A stretch of 7,699 nucleotides of DNA from Wolbachia endosymbiont of Mansonella ozzardi (GTDB lineage: Bacteria; Pseudomonadota; Alphaproteobacteria; Rickettsiales; Anaplasmataceae): positions 1 through 7,699 of the forward strand of contig NZ_JADAKK010000054.1 of NCBI RefSeq assembly GCF_020278625.1, given 5' to 3'. The notes beneath the pieces were generated by a model. It searched no databases, had not been told where the DNA came from, and saw only the letters and a program-made list of their open reading frames with translations. Positions 1-6,787 of the stretch are shown here, piece by piece (within the stretch, counting starts at the first letter, position 1; each line of letters opens with the position of its first letter). The position numbers and the translations under genes were made by a program.

Positions 1-7
1 ACTATAA

Positions 8-513
8 GTCCTTATCTTACCTCTCTTGGACTATTATGGGAAGGGCTATAAATGTGCGCAAGATAGTATTGTTGAACCTGCGCAAATCATAAATAATCAA
101 AAAATAAAAACCCCAGAGTTGAGAGTTTGTATATTACAGATCGGGGAGAGTTCGGTAAAATTTGAAAAAGGTTAAGGAGAAAAAAGAAACTATGCAGATA
201 TCTCAGGTAGCATTGAAATGTCTTTTGTTACTAGAACAGAAAAGATCAGTATTTGTTTACATTGTAGTGAGGAAGATAGTAATGAAATAAAAGTGGAGTT
301 TGCTGATGATGAAGGTAAAGCAAGGTTTGACGAGTTAGAAAATGAGGAGAAAAAAGTTTAGGGCCAAACTGTTTTTTAGGAGGAAAAGTTGCTTCAGAAG
401 TTATAGGTAAGAGTTTCGAGAGGAATAGTAATATATCTACAAACTAGGTTATTAAGCAACCGGATATTCCATATACTTCCATGCAAGTTTCTCAGCTACC
501 CAAAAGGAAGTAA
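8..513 (+). pseudogene. Decayed gene of unknown function (stops and one frameshift)
   Basis: I do not recognise the product. One reading frame is open from about position 8 to 361 except for a TAA at 173-175. It gives protein-like sequence such as YYGKGYKCAQDSIVEPAQ, then SGSIEMSFVTRTEKISICLH, then an acidic stretch ending LENEEKKV. Around the A6 run at 350-355 the sense appears to move to another frame (GPNCFLGGKVASEVIGKSFE), which has a TAG at 445-447 and a final cluster of stops from 511. The longest ATG-initiated intact piece is only 47 codons (218-361). The amino-acid composition across the breaks is natural, and one substitution (CAG to TAG) would explain the stop at 445. I therefore infer a single inactivated gene, possibly with its 5' end outside the window or lost at the TAA at 5-7. 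Coincidental open frames in AT-rich DNA are the alternative. Confidence 0.5.
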
Positions 514-625
514 GAATAGCTTCAAGGGATTAAAATTTAATATACTTTCAGAATAAGATCGTAAAAATTTAATGTATCTATTCAGGGGAGTGGTAAATAT
601 TAAAGCAAAAGTGATGTCATATAAG

Positions 626-706
626 CAGTTGACACGCAACTGTATAAACGTTGTGATTTAAGCTTATCACAAGAGTATCATCCAAGTAGCTGACACTGGG
701 ATCCAT
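626..706. repeat. Short interspersed repeat-like segment, Wolbachia type
   Basis: Read on the minus strand, 678-706 gives ATGGATCCCAGTGTCAGC followed by TACTTGGATGAT. This resembles the short 'GGATCCCAGTGTCA...CTGGGATGACA' type units that I remember as scattered through Wolbachia intergenic DNA. Just upstream is a 6-bp perfect hairpin with a 5-base loop (626-642) and a 5-bp one (653-670), so the block may be a worn palindromic element. The resemblance is from memory; only one copy is present in the window. Confidence 0.4.
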
Positions 707-905
707 GATGCTGCTTTATTAATAAATATTTGAGAAATTTGCCAAATGAGAAAAAAAGGCAAAAGAAACTCCGTTAGCTAGTTATTCACTATCTATCTTT
801 TAAATTGGCATTTTTTTTATTGTCTTAAACGCTTTGACAAACGCATTTTAGCTTATACTAGGTAAAAACCCTTGAAAGTTTATAAAGGCATGAGTGCATA
901 TAGTA

Positions 906-977
906 CAAAAAATTAAACAAAAGTACACCAAGTACATTGAGTTTTTTTATTGTTTAATCTGTATGGACTGAAGCTCC
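906..977 (-). ncRNA. Candidate small RNA (promoter to hairpin plus U-tract)
   Basis: From the inferred start near 977, the minus strand runs to a perfect 9-bp inverted repeat (ATTAAACAA at 958-950 pairing with TTGTTTAAT at 920-912) followed directly by five more Ts (911-907). This would form a long-loop, intrinsic-terminator-like end and a transcript of about 70 nucleotides. The loop could hold a small GTAC/GTAC stem. The stem is AT-rich and the loop long (29 bases), so termination may be weak. I recognise no known RNA family. Confidence 0.25.
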
Positions 978-983
978 AGTAAT

Positions 984-1012
984 ATGATAAAGGTAATGGC
1001 AAAAGCTGTCAA
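984..1012 (-). promoter_or_regulatory. Minus-strand sigma70-type promoter
   Basis: On the minus strand there is a perfect -35 box TTGACA (1012-1007), a spacer of exactly 17 bases, and a -10 box TATCAT (989-984; five of six consensus bases). Initiation would be near 977. No minus-strand protein gene lies downstream, so the product would be a short untranslated RNA, or the promoter belongs to a lost gene. In DNA this AT-rich weak matches are common, but a perfect -35 at optimal spacing is less so. Confidence 0.5.
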
Positions 1013-1111
1013 GTAATTTTTTTGTTTCTACTGGATAACAACTAGGGATTGCTTTCAAATTACTACTTGTATAGCTGTATTGTCGGCACACCTAAGTTGT
1101 TTTAATAAATT

Positions 1112-1140
1112 TTGATTGAAAAATAGTTTCTTTATTATAT
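1112..1140 (+). promoter_or_regulatory. Promoter of the cytochrome b561 / flavoprotein pair
   Basis: A -35-like TTGATT (1112-1117), a 17-base spacer and a -10-like TTATAT (1135-1140) precede the cytochrome gene by about 25 bases, predicting a start near 1147 and a very short leader. A weak ribosome-binding site, AGAG at 1153-1156, lies eight bases before the ATG. With only five bases between the two genes downstream, this promoter probably serves both. Confidence 0.45.
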
Positions 1141-1164
1141 AAATGCTACTTTAGAGTAATCAAA

Positions 1165-1685
1165 ATGGAAGACAATAAATATAGCTTAGGTTTAAGGATT
1201 ATTCATTGGCTAATGGTTGTTTTTATTATCGGTATGCTCTGCTCTAGGTTTTATATGAAAAGCTTGCCAGTTAGCAATGAAATTAAGTTCATCATGTACG
1301 CTATTCACAAGGCTTGTGCTATCACTATCTTTGGGTTAGTCATAGCACGCATACTTTTTTGCGCCTTTACTTTCATTCCGTCACTTCCAGCAAGTTTTTC
1401 CCGATTTGAGATCAATATAAGCAAAACAGTGCACCTTGGTTTATATGCTTTAATGATACTGGTACCGTTATCTGGTTATGTCATGTTTTCTGCCTCTGGT
1501 AAGGGGATCAAATATTTTTTTCATATCCCTTTGTTGATTAGTAAATACAAAGAGCTAGCTAGTGCAGCCAATGGGCTACATTCGATACTTACATACTTTA
1601 CAGTATTCTTTATAGTCTTGTGATACTTGCTGCTTTAAAACACACATTGATAGATAAGCAAAACATTTTTAAACGCATTATATAG
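1165..1685 (+). pseudogene. cybB: Cytochrome b561 (CybB family), frameshifted near the C-terminus
   Basis: Cytochrome b561 is an inner-membrane four-helix diheme protein that passes electrons from the quinone pool. The N-terminus (MEDNKYSLGLRIIHW) aligns well with E. coli CybB. The conserved histidines are visible at His14, His48 and His139, with HLGLYALMILVPLSGYVM forming the third helix. The intact frame stops at 1621-1623 after residue 152, within the fourth helix. The frame starting at 1623 then continues ILAALKHTLIDKQNIFKRII and stops at 1683-1685, matching the usual AALxHH end of the family. Joining the two frames needs one extra base and gives about 173 residues, close to the 176 of E. 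coli. The missing codon is the one that should encode the second helix-4 heme-ligand histidine. This could be a real inactivating mutation or a sequencing error. The truncated form would lack that ligand. Confidence 0.82.
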
Positions 1686-1690
1686 ATTAT

Positions 1691-2737
1691 ATGTTGAGCA
1701 ATCTCTGGAAAAAAGGAACGGATTTTCTTGGTAGTGAGTTTGCAATAATGGGTGGTGCTATGAGCTGGGTCTCAGAGAGAAACTTGGTTTCAGCAATCTC
1801 AAACGCTGGTGGTTTTGGCATAATTGCATGTGGTGCTATGTCTCCAGAATTGCTAAAAAAAGAAATCGCAGAGACACAGAAACTCACTAATAAGCCATTT
1901 TGCATCAATCTTATCACTATTCACCCAAACTTGAGTGAGTTGATAGATGTGTGTATTGAAGCAAAAGTAAGCCATATAGTTTTTGCAGGTGGATTACCGA
2001 CAAAACCTAGCATAGAAAAAATCAAGAATGTAGGCACTAAGGTTATGTGTTTTGCACCATCATTAAACCTTGCGAAAAGGTTAGTAAAAATAGGGGTAGA
2101 TGCATTAATAATAGAAGGGATGGAAGCAGGTGGACATATAGGTCCAGTTAGTACTTCTGTTCTTGCACAAGAGATATTACCTTACTTTAAAAGTGAACAA
2201 ACACCAGTATTTGTTGCAGGTGGAATAGGAAGAGGCGAGATGATAGTGAATTACCTAGAAATGGGAGCAAGTGGCTGTCAAATAGGTACATTATTCGTCT
2301 GCACAAATGAGTCGATTGCCCATAAAAATTTCAAGGAGGTGTTTATTAAGTCGGCTGCGCGTAACGCAGTTTCTTCTGTACAAATAAGTGCTGATTTTCC
2401 TGTAATTCCAGTAAGAGCCGTAGCTAACAAAGCGAGTGATGATTTTGTGAAGCACCAAAGAGAAGTTATTGATAAGTACCAAAAAGGACAGATTTCAAAA
2501 GAAGATGGGCAGCTTGAAATAGAAAGATTCTGGGCTGGAGCCCTAAGAAGAGCAGTGATTGAAGGAGATATTGAAACAGGATCTTTAATGGCCGGTCAAA
2601 GCGTTGGCATGGTTGATAGGGAAAGACCCGTAAAAGAAGTGATAGATATGTTAATTCAACAGGCAAATAATTATATCAAAAACAAATCTATAGAAGTGAA
2701 AAACTCAATCATTAGCAAAGCAAATATCAACCAATAA
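1691..2737 (+). CDS. Nitronate monooxygenase / FabK-like FMN flavoprotein
   Basis: A TIM-barrel FMN enzyme of the 2-nitropropane dioxygenase superfamily, which includes nitronate monooxygenases (nitronate oxidation) and FabK (enoyl-ACP reductase II in fatty acid synthesis). Visible motifs are the N-terminal GGAMSWVSE (about 21-29), SNAGGFGIIA (38-47), EGMEAGGHIG (142-151) with the catalytic His149, the phosphate-binding VAGGIGRG (175-182) and GASGCQIGT (192-200). The C-terminus GDIETGSLMAGQSVGMV (292-308) resembles pneumococcal FabK more than classic nitronate monooxygenases. The length of 348 residues is slightly above the family norm because of a polar tail after about 328. The ATG at 1691 has no clear Shine-Dalgarno site but fits the conserved N-terminus. 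It begins five bases after the restored stop of cytochrome b561, so the two are probably cotranscribed. Automatic annotation would say nitronate monooxygenase; the true substrate cannot be read from sequence. Cytosolic. Confidence 0.85.
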   Translation: MLSNLWKKGTDFLGSEFAIMGGAMSWVSERNLVSAISNAGGFGIIACGAMSPELLKKEIAETQKLTNKPFCINLITIHPNLSELIDVCIEAKVSHIVFAGGLPTKPSIEKIKNVGTKVMCFAPSLNLAKRLVKIGVDALIIEGMEAGGHIGPVSTSVLAQEILPYFKSEQTPVFVAGGIGRGEMIVNYLEMGASGCQIGTLFVCTNESIAHKNFKEVFIKSAARNAVSSVQISADFPVIPVRAVANKASDDFVKHQREVIDKYQKGQISKEDGQLEIERFWAGALRRAVIEGDIETGSLMAGQSVGMVDRERPVKEVIDMLIQQANNYIKNKSIEVKNSIISKANINQ

Positions 2738-2767
2738 GCAAAATCGCCGTAATCGTCCATAATAGAG

Positions 2768-2773
2768 TATAAT
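2768..2773 (+). promoter_or_regulatory. Possible -10 box for the 2843 gene
   Basis: A perfect TATAAT stands alone between the flavoprotein gene and the next gene. No acceptable -35 lies 16-18 bases upstream, so this is weak support. It would give a leader of about 60 bases. That leader contains the inverted repeat ATACAT/ATGTAT (2814-2819 and 2826-2831) directly before the ribosome-binding site. Confidence 0.25.
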
Positions 2774-2831
2774 TCCCCAGTTTTAATGTAAAATTAACGC
2801 TGATTAGGTATCTATACATTTTGTTATGTAT

Positions 2832-2837
2832 GGAGAG
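2832..2837 (+). promoter_or_regulatory. Strong ribosome-binding site fixing the start at 2843
   Basis: GGAGAG sits five bases before the ATG at 2843. It is the clearest Shine-Dalgarno site in the window and supports this start over the ATG at 2838, which is in another frame. Confidence 0.6.
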
Positions 2838-2842
2838 ATGTT

Positions 2843-3934
2843 ATGCTAGGTACTTTAAAAAAACTTAAGAGTAATGAAAGGGATCCTAACGAACAATTGT
2901 ACAACACTATACACGCAAAGGTAACAAAAAAAACACATAACCGTAAAAGCCCAAAAAAGGGAGATCTCGACAAATGCATAGAGTTTTTCAAGAGTGGGGC
3001 TGATCCTAATGTATTAAGTGAATTAGAAAAATCACTGATAGAGCAAGAAGAACATCAAAAATATTACAAGTATTATATCGAGAACTTCCTTCCAGCATTG
3101 AAGGATAAAGTAATGAAATCAGAAGAACTAGCTGTACCTATAGTATTTAACAATGAAGCAGAACAATCACAAGGACCACAAACAAGAAGAGGGAAAATAT
3201 TAGGAATAATTTTAAACATTATTAGCAGAAGCAACTATCAAATCGATCTTAGAAATAGTAGGATAGGTGGACAAGATGACGCAGGTACTCCTAAATCCAG
3301 TGATGATTTAAACCCACCCGTGCCGAGCAAGAAAAACTCACCATCACCATTAAGTAGAAGTGTAAGCTCAGTATCAAGCTCTGTTGGAGGAAATGATAAT
3401 CTACAAAAAGAAGAAATTAAGCAACCAGAGCAGGATCCAGAAGAAAAGCCAAAGAAGCAAGAAAATAAAAATTCAGGTAGTCAAGCATACCAAGTTAAAG
3501 AAGAATCAACCAAAGTGCCATTACAGCACGTGATTGTAGCCAAAGAAGAGCCAAAGGTCTCAGCGTCAGCTATTTCGGGAACAAATAAGAATACAAGGGA
3601 TTTAATGAAACCTGAAGACAAAAAGAACGGAAAAAATGTCATTGCAATCGCGCAAAAATCTTCTGCAAATGAAAATAATAGCGAAGATACTCCACCTGAA
3701 AAACAACCAAATAACAGAAATTTTTGCATTGCACTTTCAACAGGTTGTGCTCTCTCCGCAATAGGATGTCTTATCACAGGAGTAGTAACTTTGGAGATGG
3801 TAGGGACAGGATTGTTGGTTATGTCTATAGTATTTGCTATAGTAGCAGCAGTCACACGGTGTTTACTCCCTCCTTCAAGTAAATTAACATCCACCGATTT
3901 GAGCCCTCTTATTGATGATAGTAAACAGCGGTAA
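2843..3934 (+). CDS. Hypothetical protein with C-terminal membrane hairpin, effector candidate
   Basis: I do not recognise a family. The 363-residue product has a basic N-terminus. A segment around residues 39-58 (KGDLDKCIEFFKSGADPNVL) resembles one helical unit of an ankyrin repeat, but no further repeats follow. Residues about 55-95 are helical and charged. Residues about 145-290 are low-complexity, rich in Lys, Glu, Ser, Pro and Asn, including the run SPSPLSRSVSSVSSSV, and are probably disordered. Two hydrophobic segments at about 294-314 and 318-339, separated by a very short turn, form a hairpin, followed by a polar tail of about 20 residues. There is no signal peptide. A soluble disordered front and a bilobed C-terminal membrane hairpin are features seen in Chlamydia Inc proteins and some Wolbachia/Ehrlichia secreted proteins. 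The type IV secretion genes begin about 100 bases downstream. An effector role is inference only. Confidence 0.75.
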   Translation: MLGTLKKLKSNERDPNEQLYNTIHAKVTKKTHNRKSPKKGDLDKCIEFFKSGADPNVLSELEKSLIEQEEHQKYYKYYIENFLPALKDKVMKSEELAVPIVFNNEAEQSQGPQTRRGKILGIILNIISRSNYQIDLRNSRIGGQDDAGTPKSSDDLNPPVPSKKNSPSPLSRSVSSVSSSVGGNDNLQKEEIKQPEQDPEEKPKKQENKNSGSQAYQVKEESTKVPLQHVIVAKEEPKVSASAISGTNKNTRDLMKPEDKKNGKNVIAIAQKSSANENNSEDTPPEKQPNNRNFCIALSTGCALSAIGCLITGVVTLEMVGTGLLVMSIVFAIVAAVTRCLLPPSSKLTSTDLSPLIDDSKQR

Positions 3935-3978
3935 AAATAAAATATATGTTACTCGTAGTGAATAAACAAATTCAGTTC

Positions 3979-4007
3979 TTGCCTGTTGATGTGAAAGTTG
4001 TTATAAT
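3979..4007 (+). promoter_or_regulatory. Promoter of the type IV secretion cluster
   Basis: TTGCCT (3979-3984), a spacer of exactly 17 bases and a perfect TATAAT (4002-4007) predict initiation near 4014, about 22 bases before the first gene. This is the best plus-strand promoter in the window and implies the cluster is transcribed separately from the 2843 gene. Confidence 0.65.
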
Positions 4008-4035
4008 CAGGTGGTGTTTAAAAGGTATTTAGTTG

Positions 4036-4398
4036 ATGCACATTCAATTGAATAAAATTTTAGTTTTTATAGCCCTATTAAGCCTCATTTTTACATCATA
4101 CTCAGGCAAAGCGATTTCAGTGGGTAATGAATTGAAGGATATACAAGAAACGGTAAAGAATTTCACTTCTTCATTTTCAGTTAAAGATACCTTAGAAAAT
4201 ATGAGTCCTTCGACAATCATAGGATTATGCATAGCTGTAGTGATACTTGCAATATTGTTTAGGGGCCTGATCTTTTTCATGATAATGTTTAGCGTACTAG
4301 TCATGATGTTCGGTAGCACGGAAAAAGCAACTGACTACTTGAAAGAGAAGTTTAGTTTTGTAAAAGTAAAACCTGATGATGAAAAAGGTAAAAATTAA
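4036..4398 (+). CDS. Small signal-peptide protein with two membrane segments, VirB2-like
   Basis: A 120-residue protein. Residues 1-27 look like a signal peptide (MHIQLNKILVFIALLSLIF, likely cleaved near SGKA). A polar stretch of about 35 residues follows, then two closely spaced hydrophobic helices (about 61-77 and 79-94, IIGLCIAVVILAILFRG and LIFFMIMFSVLVMMFGS) and a basic tail. Signal peptide plus paired helices with a short positive turn is the topology of VirB2/TrbC pilins. In Anaplasma and Ehrlichia, virB2 copies are known to precede the second virB4 gene. The characteristic VirB2 residues are not obvious, so this is a divergent member or only a topological analogue. VirB3 is less likely, since it lacks a signal peptide. 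The ATG at 4036 is preferred; a TTG directly before it at 4033 would add one residue. An AAAGG at 4021-4025 is the probable ribosome-binding site. It lies 34 bases before virB4. Confidence 0.6.
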   Translation: MHIQLNKILVFIALLSLIFTSYSGKAISVGNELKDIQETVKNFTSSFSVKDTLENMSPSTIIGLCIAVVILAILFRGLIFFMIMFSVLVMMFGSTEKATDYLKEKFSFVKVKPDDEKGKN

Positions 4399-4432
4399 GA
4401 TCAATACCTTTATTGAGCGCACATAATGTTGT

Positions 4433-6787
4433 ATGCAGCTAAAAATACCAGCAATTAACACTAAGCTTGAAAAAAAGAATAATTTAGCATTACTAGAAAG
4501 TATTGATTTAGACTTTATCCCTTACGCTTGTCATTATGATGAAGAAACCATACTGACAAAACAAGGAGAATTATTAAAAATAATCAAGTTAGAAGATTAC
4601 TCCTCTGCTGATAACTACAGCGACCTTAGAACTGAAATTAGAAAAAGCATATCAAAAAATATCAATAGCTTATATTTCACCGTTTGGATTCATACTGTCC
4701 GAAAGCGCAATAAACTGAGTTTAAAATGGAATAAGACTGGAGACTTTTCTGATAAGCTACATTCAACGTGGCTTAATAAACTTACTGATAGTAAACTGCA
4801 GTATATAAACGAGTTATACATCGTAGTATTACTTAGCGATTTTGGCGAGCATACTAGTAATTCATTTTTTCTTAGTAAAATAAAAAATCAGCATAAGCTG
4901 TATCTACAAGAAAACCATCAGGAATTACAAAGGGTAACTGATTTAATTCAAAGTGATTTAGAGCCTTTCGGAGCTAAAAAGCTAGGCCTAAGGTTTAGTG
5001 AGCGTAAAATGTATTCTGAAATGATAGAATTTCTTCATTATATTGTTACGTTAACATACAAAGATTACCCAATATATGAAAGGGACCTGTCGCAGCATGT
5101 TAAAAACTTAAAGATAGCTTTTGGTTTTAACACATTTCAAACAACATTTGAAAATCAACAGAAATTTGGTTCTATTTTTTGTATAAAGGAATATCGGGAA
5201 ATTCCTTTAGAAAATATAGATAGGTGTTTACAACTTGACTCTGAGTTTATTATTACAGAAATAATAATATTCACTAGTAATAACAAAGCAGTCAAAGAAT
5301 TCAAAAAACAAATCAATATGCTGCAAATCAGTGAGGACAGTACCTTACTTCAAAACCCAGAAATCAAAGAAATAATAGAACTTGAAAAAACTTCTGCTAT
5401 AGACTTTTGTCAACAGAAAATTATTTTCACAATTTTTGCTGACGATAGAAAGAGACTAGCTGAAAACATCAGCGATTTGTCCGCCGTAATGTCGTTAGTC
5501 GGGTTGATGATGTTTAGAGCTGATCTACATATGGAAGACCATTTTTGGGCACAACTTCCAGGCAATTTTACTTTTATTGCACAACCGAAAAATATATTAA
5601 AAAAATATGCCTGCAGCTTTGCTATGCTACATGATTTTACGTCAGGTACATTAAAAGGAGGAAGGTGGAGGGAAGCAGTAACAGTCTTTTTTTCAAAAAA
5701 AGGAAGCCCTTACTTTTTTAATTTTCATGGAAAGAAAAACAGTGGTCATACTACGATACTCGGCGCTCCAAGTTCAGGCAGAACTTCGCTGATTAACTTC
5801 CTGTTGTCAGAGTCAAGAAAATTTGATCCTAGAATTATCATGTTAGACAACACTGGAAAGTCAATAATTTTTACTAAAGCGGTGAGCGGTAAATACTACA
5901 TAATTGATCCAAAATATAAAGATAAAAGCCTGAAATTTAATCCACTAAACATTGAAAATAGTACTTCCAATCGCAATATGTTAGCTGAACTGATCAAAAG
6001 AATGGTGGCTGATATAAACTCGGTGGATGTGGAAGAGAAGATAAAAAAAATCGTAGATTCTATATTTGCTATACCAAGGGGGTCACGTTCTATTTCACAA
6101 ATTTCTGAAGTGCTCTTACTCCTTGGGGGTAAGATAAGTAAATGGTGCAATGATGGTGAGTTTGCTTATTTATTTCAAGATGGTGATGAATCGGATATTG
6201 ACTGGGAAATAAGAACTATATCTCTTAACACAGCAAACCTTATAAAACAAAAGGAATGTATGTCCGTGATACTCTACTATTTTTTATACTCTTTTGAAGC
6301 AAAATGTGATGGTTCACCTGCAATACTCGTTTTGGATGAAGCATGGGAAATAAGTAATATTTTTCCCACAGAGAAAGAGTTTGATAACTGGATGCACAGG
6401 ATGACAAAATTAAATGTTGTGGTAATTCTAAGTACTGAAAACTTAAACCTGGCATTTGCTAGTAAATTTACTCAATATTTGGATAAACACGTTGATACAA
6501 GGATTTTGATGCCGAACGTCAATGCAAATAGATTATACATGAAAGCATTTTCTCTATCGAAAGAGGAACTGAACATAATCCTGCAAACACCAACACAAGA
6601 AGGTTTATTTTTGATAAAACAGTACAAAGGACTAGTAACTTTAAATTTAGATTTGAAAGATATGCAAGAAATACACATACTTTCAGCTAATAAAGATACT
6701 ATAAAGTATATGTATGAAGCAATAAAAGAAAAAGGTGAAGAAGTTAATAAGTGGTTACCAGTGTTTTATGAGAAGTGTAAGGCTTAA
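4433..6787 (+). CDS. virB4: Type IV secretion ATPase-family protein VirB4, second paralogue, degenerate active site
   Basis: VirB4 proteins are inner-membrane ATPases that energise pilus assembly and substrate transfer in type IV secretion. The 784-residue length is normal for the family. The N-terminal domain starts with the typical IPYACHYDEETILTKQGELL (about 29-48); the CagE/TrbE/VirB4 middle domain covers about 180-390; the C-terminal RecA-like domain follows. The Walker A is GAPSSGRTS (444-452), in which Arg450 (AGA, 5780-5782) replaces the invariant Lys. Walker B is intact (ILVLDEAW, 631-638, with Asp635 and Glu636). The conserved TQ after it reads STE, with Glu669. The C-terminal TRILMPNVNANRLYMKAF block is typical. 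Rickettsiales carry two virB4 paralogues, one of which I remember as having degenerate nucleotide-binding motifs; this fits that second copy (virB4-2/rvhB4-II). The ATG at 4433 is the only in-frame start after the TAA at 4424. No good Shine-Dalgarno is seen, so translation may be coupled to the gene 34 bases upstream. Confidence 0.88.
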   Translation: MQLKIPAINTKLEKKNNLALLESIDLDFIPYACHYDEETILTKQGELLKIIKLEDYSSADNYSDLRTEIRKSISKNINSLYFTVWIHTVRKRNKLSLKWNKTGDFSDKLHSTWLNKLTDSKLQYINELYIVVLLSDFGEHTSNSFFLSKIKNQHKLYLQENHQELQRVTDLIQSDLEPFGAKKLGLRFSERKMYSEMIEFLHYIVTLTYKDYPIYERDLSQHVKNLKIAFGFNTFQTTFENQQKFGSIFCIKEYREIPLENIDRCLQLDSEFIITEIIIFTSNNKAVKEFKKQINMLQISEDSTLLQNPEIKEIIELEKTSAIDFCQQKIIFTIFADDRKRLAENISDLSAVMSLVGLMMFRADLHMEDHFWAQLPGNFTFIAQPKNILKKYACSFAMLHDFTSGTLKGGRWREAVTVFFSKKGSPYFFNFHGKKNSGHTTILGAPSSGRTSLINFLLSESRKFDPRIIMLDNTGKSIIFTKAVSGKYYIIDPKYKDKSLKFNPLNIENSTSNRNMLAELIKRMVADINSVDVEEKIKKIVDSIFAIPRGSRSISQISEVLLLLGGKISKWCNDGEFAYLFQDGDESDIDWEIRTISLNTANLIKQKECMSVILYYFLYSFEAKCDGSPAILVLDEAWEISNIFPTEKEFDNWMHRMTKLNVVVILSTENLNLAFASKFTQYLDKHVDTRILMPNVNANRLYMKAFSLSKEELNIILQTPTQEGLFLIKQYKGLVTLNLDLKDMQEIHILSANKDTIKYMYEAIKEKGEEVNKWLPVFYEKCKA

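Larger units (their letters stand above)
514..1110. other. Intergenic stretch without a gene
   Basis: No reading frame of convincing length or composition is visible here on either strand. The stretch contains small inverted repeats (CAGTTG/CAACTG at 626-631 and 637-642; GTGAT/ATCAC at 653-657 and 666-670), an interspersed-repeat-like segment at 678-706, homopolymer T and A tracts, and a minus-strand promoter with a terminator-like hairpin (listed separately). It looks like decayed or regulatory spacer, typical of reduced Rickettsiales genomes that keep degrading DNA. Confidence 0.6.

Noticed and set aside
218..361. 47-codon ATG-initiated open frame as an intact small gene
   Set aside because: The same frame continues upstream with protein-like sequence through a single stop and resumes downstream in a shifted frame, so it is better read as a fragment of the decayed gene.
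834..859. Perfect TTGACA followed by TATACT on the plus strand
   Set aside because: The spacer is only 14 bases, too short for a normal sigma70 promoter, and no gene follows within 300 bases.
2781..2793. Inverted repeat TTTTA-ATG-TAAAA after the flavoprotein gene as a terminator
   Set aside because: The stem is five A/T pairs without a following T run; expected by chance in this base composition.
3481..3894. 137-codon minus-strand open frame
   Set aside because: It lies wholly inside the 363-residue plus-strand gene, which has a strong ribosome-binding site and a natural domain layout; the minus-strand product looks like a mirror of low-complexity and membrane codons.
5896..6678. Several minus-strand open frames of 68-84 codons inside virB4
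   Set aside because: They are shadows of the plus-strand virB4 frame, with no start signals and no recognisable proteins.
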